A stretch of DNA of 64,000 nucleotides from Pseudomonas sp. ANT_J12 (GTDB lineage Bacteria; Pseudomonadota; Gammaproteobacteria; Pseudomonadales; Pseudomonadaceae). The position numbers and the translations under genes were made by a program. Positions 61,160-64,000 of the stretch are shown in pieces. Position 1 is the first letter of the stretch. Each line of letters begins with the position of its first letter. The notes under the pieces are model-generated. The model was not told the DNA's origin and did no database searches. It saw only the letters and a list, made by a program, of their open reading frames with translations. The stretch spans positions 1-64,000 of the forward strand of contig NZ_VOBN01000022.1 in NCBI RefSeq assembly GCF_008370045.1, in the 5' to 3' direction.

Positions 61160-63228
61160 ACGGTTTCTGGACAGGCGTTCCCCCGGCGCGGGACTGGTTC
61201 TACGGTGTGCGTACTTTCGCGGCGTCGATGATCGCGTTGTACATCGCCATGCTCATGCAGATGCCGCGCCCCTATTGGGCGATGGCCACGGTGTATATCG
61301 TTTCCAGCCCGTTTGTCGGCCCGACCAGCTCCAAGGCGTTGTACCGCGCGGTCGGCACGTTCATGGGCGCGGCGGCGGCGGTGTTTTTTGTGCCGATGTT
61401 CGTGCAGAGCCCATGGGTATTGGTGGTGATCATTGCGCTGTGGACCGGGACGTTATTGTTCCTGTCCCTGCATCTGCGCACCGCCAACAGCTACGCCTTG
61501 ATGCTCGCCGGTTACACCTTGCCGCTGATCGCGTTGCCGGTGCTGGATAACCCGTTGGCGGTGTGGGACATCGCCGAGGCGCGCACCGAAGAAATCTTCC
61601 TCGGTATTGCCGTGGCGGCGGTGGTCGGTGCGATGTTCTGGCCGCGACGGCTGGCGCCGGTGTTCAACGATTCGGTGAATAAATGGTTCACCGACGCCTC
61701 GACCTACAGCCTGCGTTTCCTCACTCGCCAGGTGAAACCCGAAGAAGTCAGCGCCCTGCGTTCGGCGATGGTCACGACCTTCAACAGCCTTGAATTGATG
61801 ATCGGCCAGCTCCCCCACGAAGGCGCGCGGCCGCAAACGGTGCGCAATACCAAGGAACTGCGCGGGCGGATGATCCACTTGCTGCCGGTGATCGATGCCC
61901 TGGATGACGCGCTCTACGCCTTGGAGCGCCGCACCCCGGAGCTTGTGGATAAGTTCGCACCTTTGCTGACCGCGACCACTGAATGGCTCAATTACAAAGA
62001 CGCCGACCTCAACCGCTGGCAAGCGCTGAAAGATCAACTCGAAGCCCTGCAACCGAGCGCCGAGGCGCTGGATGATCGCAAGCAGCTGCTGTTCTCCAAC
62101 GCCCTGTATCGCCTCGGCGAGTGGATCGATTTGTGGCAGGACTGCCGCAGCCTGCAATACGCCATCCAGTGCGAAAACCAGGGCAGTTGGCGCGCGGTGT
62201 ATCGGCACTGGCGCCTGGGTCGCCTGACGCCGTTTCTCGACCGTGGGTTGATGCTCTATTCGGCGTTGTCGACGGTCAGCGCGATCATCGTCGCCTCGGT
62301 GCTGTGGATCCTGCTCGGCTGGACCGACGGCGGCAGCGCGGTGATTCTGGCGGCGGTGGCGTGCAGCTTCTTCGCCTCGATGGACGACCCGGCGCCGCAG
62401 ATTTTCCGGTTCTTTTTCTGGACCGCGATGTCGGTGTTGTTCGCCAGCCTCTATCTGTTTCTGGTGCTGCCTAACCTGCACGATTTCCCGATGCTGGTGC
62501 TGGCGTTTTCCGTGCCGTTCATCTGCATCGGCACCTTGACGGTCAAGCCGCAGTTTTACCTGGGCATGCTGCTGACGCTGGTGAACACTTCGTCGTTTAT
62601 CAGCATTCAGGGCGCCTACGACGCGGATTTCCTCAGCTTCTCCAACTCCAACCTGGCCGGGCCGATTGGTTTGTTGTTCGCGTTTGTCTGGACCCTGATT
62701 GCCCGGCCGTTCGGCGCGGAACTGGCGGCCAAGCGCCTGACCCGTTTCAGTTGGCGCGACATCGTCAGCCTCACCGAACCGGCGACGCTCTCCGAACACC
62801 GCAAGCTGGGCGTGCAGATGCTCGATCGACTGATGCAGCACTTGCCGCGTCTGGGCCTGATCGGCCAGGACACCGGCGTCGCCCTGCGCGAAGTGCGGGT
62901 GGCCCTGAACCTGCTCGACCTGCTCGCCTACACCCCGCGGGTGCTCGGCGTACCGCAAGTGCTGCTGCATCAAGTGGTGGCCGAAGTCGGCGAGTACTTC
63001 AAGGCCTGCCTCAAGGCCGGCGAGCGCTTGCCGGCGCCGAGCCCGTTATTGATGACCATGGACCGCGCCCGTCGCGCCCTCAACATCGAGTGCGATGACG
63101 GCGCCCGGCTACATTTGCTGCACGCCTTGAGCGGACTGCGCCTGGCGTTGTTGCCCGGGGTTGAATTCGTCGGCACACCACAACTTGAAGAACCACTGCC
63201 CCATGGCATCGATGGAGCGCCTTTATGA
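61156..63228 (+). CDS. FUSC/AaeB-family efflux permease
   Basis: Inner-membrane protein of 690 residues. Two membrane blocks, residues about 15-165 (MIALYIAMLMQMPRPYWAMA, YIVSSPFVGPTSSKALYRAV) and about 365-525, each of six helices, are separated by a soluble domain and followed by a soluble C-terminus. This is the AaeB/fusaric-acid-resistance architecture that exports hydroxylated aromatic acids. It starts at GTG 61156 inside the marR stop region and is coupled to the DUF1656 gene by a 4-bp overlap. Confidence 0.92.
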   Translation: MNGFWTGVPPARDWFYGVRTFAASMIALYIAMLMQMPRPYWAMATVYIVSSPFVGPTSSKALYRAVGTFMGAAAAVFFVPMFVQSPWVLVVIIALWTGTLLFLSLHLRTANSYALMLAGYTLPLIALPVLDNPLAVWDIAEARTEEIFLGIAVAAVVGAMFWPRRLAPVFNDSVNKWFTDASTYSLRFLTRQVKPEEVSALRSAMVTTFNSLELMIGQLPHEGARPQTVRNTKELRGRMIHLLPVIDALDDALYALERRTPELVDKFAPLLTATTEWLNYKDADLNRWQALKDQLEALQPSAEALDDRKQLLFSNALYRLGEWIDLWQDCRSLQYAIQCENQGSWRAVYRHWRLGRLTPFLDRGLMLYSALSTVSAIIVASVLWILLGWTDGGSAVILAAVACSFFASMDDPAPQIFRFFFWTAMSVLFASLYLFLVLPNLHDFPMLVLAFSVPFICIGTLTVKPQFYLGMLLTLVNTSSFISIQGAYDADFLSFSNSNLAGPIGLLFAFVWTLIARPFGAELAAKRLTRFSWRDIVSLTEPATLSEHRKLGVQMLDRLMQHLPRLGLIGQDTGVALREVRVALNLLDLLAYTPRVLGVPQVLLHQVVAEVGEYFKACLKAGERLPAPSPLLMTMDRARRALNIECDDGARLHLLHALSGLRLALLPGVEFVGTPQLEEPLPHGIDGAPL

Positions 63229-63434
63229 TCGGTGATCTGGATATCAGCGGGGTGTTCCTGCCCACGCTGCTGGTGCTGATGGGCATTACCTACCTGTTTT
63301 ACCTGTTGGTGCACGGGGTGCTCACGCGCCTGCACTTTTACCGTCTGGTCTGGCACCGGGCATTGTTCAACGTGGCTCTCTACGCTTTGCTGCTCGGCGC
63401 CGTGGACTCACTCAGTCGATACCTGATGACATGA
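63225..63434 (+). CDS. DUF1656 (AaeX-like) small membrane protein
   Basis: Protein of 69 residues with two hydrophobic helices (GVFLPTLLVLMGITYLFYLL and HRALFNVALYALLLGAV) around the conserved LHFYRLVWHRALF. It is a regular member of aaeXAB-type operons; the role in the pump is unknown. It overlaps both neighbours by 4 bp. Confidence 0.92.
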   Translation: MIGDLDISGVFLPTLLVLMGITYLFYLLVHGVLTRLHFYRLVWHRALFNVALYALLLGAVDSLSRYLMT

Positions 63435-64000
63435 AAAAACCTTTTTTGACCATTGGTCGCGTGCTGCTGACCTTGCTGATCGTGTCCTTCGCCGTCGTCG
63501 TGGTCTGGCGCATGGTGATGTACTACATGTTCGCGCCCTGGACCCGGGACGGGCACATCCGCGCCGACATCGTGCAGATCGCCCCGGACGTGTCCGGGCT
63601 GATTCAGCAAGTGCAAGTGCGCGACAACCAGTTGGTGCAGCGCGGCCAAGTGCTGTTCAGCATCGACCAGGACCGTTTCAAGCTGGCCCTGCGCCAGGCG
63701 AAAGCCGCCGTGGCGGACCGCGAAGAAACCCTCGCCCAGGCCCAGCGCGAGGCCAAGCGTAACCGTGGCCTCGGCAACCTGGTGCCCGGCGAGCAACTGG
63801 AAGAGAGCCTGTCGAAAGTCGCCCGGGCGCAGTCGGCCTTGGCCGAAGCGCTGGTGACCGTGGACAGCGCCCAGCTCAACCTCGACCGCTCGACCATCCG
63901 CAGCCCGGTGGACGGCTACATCAACGACCGTGCGCCGCGCGCCCAGGAATTCGTCACCGCCGGGCGCCCGGTGTTGTCGGTGGTGGACAGCAATTCGTTC
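63431..64000 (+). CDS. HlyD/AaeA-type membrane-fusion protein, 3' end outside window
   Basis: The first 190 residues are present. A membrane helix (LLTLLIVSFAVVVVWRMVMY) is followed by APWTRDGHIRADIVQIAPDV, the lipoyl half (SGLIQQVQVRDNQLVQRGQV), a short coiled coil and the second half (IRSPVDGYINDRAPRAQEFV). It forms the adaptor of the FUSC pump. The frame runs off the right edge without a stop. Confidence 0.92.
   Translation, partial: MKKPFLTIGRVLLTLLIVSFAVVVVWRMVMYYMFAPWTRDGHIRADIVQIAPDVSGLIQQVQVRDNQLVQRGQVLFSIDQDRFKLALRQAKAAVADREETLAQAQREAKRNRGLGNLVPGEQLEESLSKVARAQSALAEALVTVDSAQLNLDRSTIRSPVDGYINDRAPRAQEFVTAGRPVLSVVDSNSF

Overview
The window looks like a chromosomal segment of a Pseudomonas fluorescens-group bacterium. 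The evidence is a complete lapG-lapD / lapA / lapE-lapB-lapC biofilm-adhesin locus, Pseudomonas-type 5S rRNA genes, a PctA-like chemoreceptor, several families of Pseudomonas REP/BIME repeats, and GC-rich codon use throughout. There is no phage, plasmid or large transposon. All functional names come from reading motifs and recalling families; no search was run.

Layout. (1) 1-347: the end of an rRNA operon with two tandem 5S genes, each with its own terminator. (2) 599-2479: amino-acid-type chemoreceptor. (3) 2537-8153, minus strand: a four-gene pvf/mbo-type operon (DUF3050 protein, diiron N-oxygenase, A-PCP-reductase NRPS, SRPBCC protein), of the kind that makes small N-oxygenated amino-acid-derived signals. 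A GntR/FCD regulator (8917-9618) sits upstream. A VanR-like palindrome lies before both the regulator and the operon. (4) 9813-25807: the lap locus, comprising periplasmic protease LapG, c-di-GMP receptor LapD, giant adhesin LapA with two TAAG motifs near its cleavage site, and the LapEBC type I secretion system. (5) 26231-29914: TauD-like dioxygenase plus a sulfonate-type ABC importer. (6) 30070-35465: a LysR gene broken by an in-frame stop, then an MFS/EmrA/NodT-type efflux operon whose outer-membrane gene has a BIME read in frame near its 5' end. A frameshifted NYN-domain gene follows at 35446-36133.

(7) 36634-56521 is the most unusual part. It holds three membrane-fusion-type genes in a row (a periplasmic HlyD, a GAF-HlyD, and an M50 site-2-type metalloprotease fused to HlyD, with a PqqD/RRE-like N-terminus). 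There is no ABC ATPase. Next come a GNAT, a DUF6916 protein, a phage-tail-collar-like protein, a GT39-type glycosyltransferase and a sulfotransferase. These are followed by a 2436-residue LEPR-XLL/DUF4347 protein with sixteen Ig-like repeats, a TolC-like lipoprotein, an APS kinase, an aspartyl/asparaginyl hydroxylase with a Nif11-like tail, and a second sulfotransferase. I read this as a candidate dedicated system that exports and covalently modifies (sulfation, hydroxylation, possibly glycosylation) a giant surface protein. It is the best candidate here for something undescribed.

(8) 56624-64000: a DUF6124 gene with an elaborate structured leader, slipin/NfeD, a YbaK-type deacylase, DUF2789, a ParE/RHH toxin-antitoxin pair beside a truncated antitoxin remnant, and a MarR-FUSC-DUF1656-HlyD (aaeXAB-like) efflux operon that runs off the end of the window.
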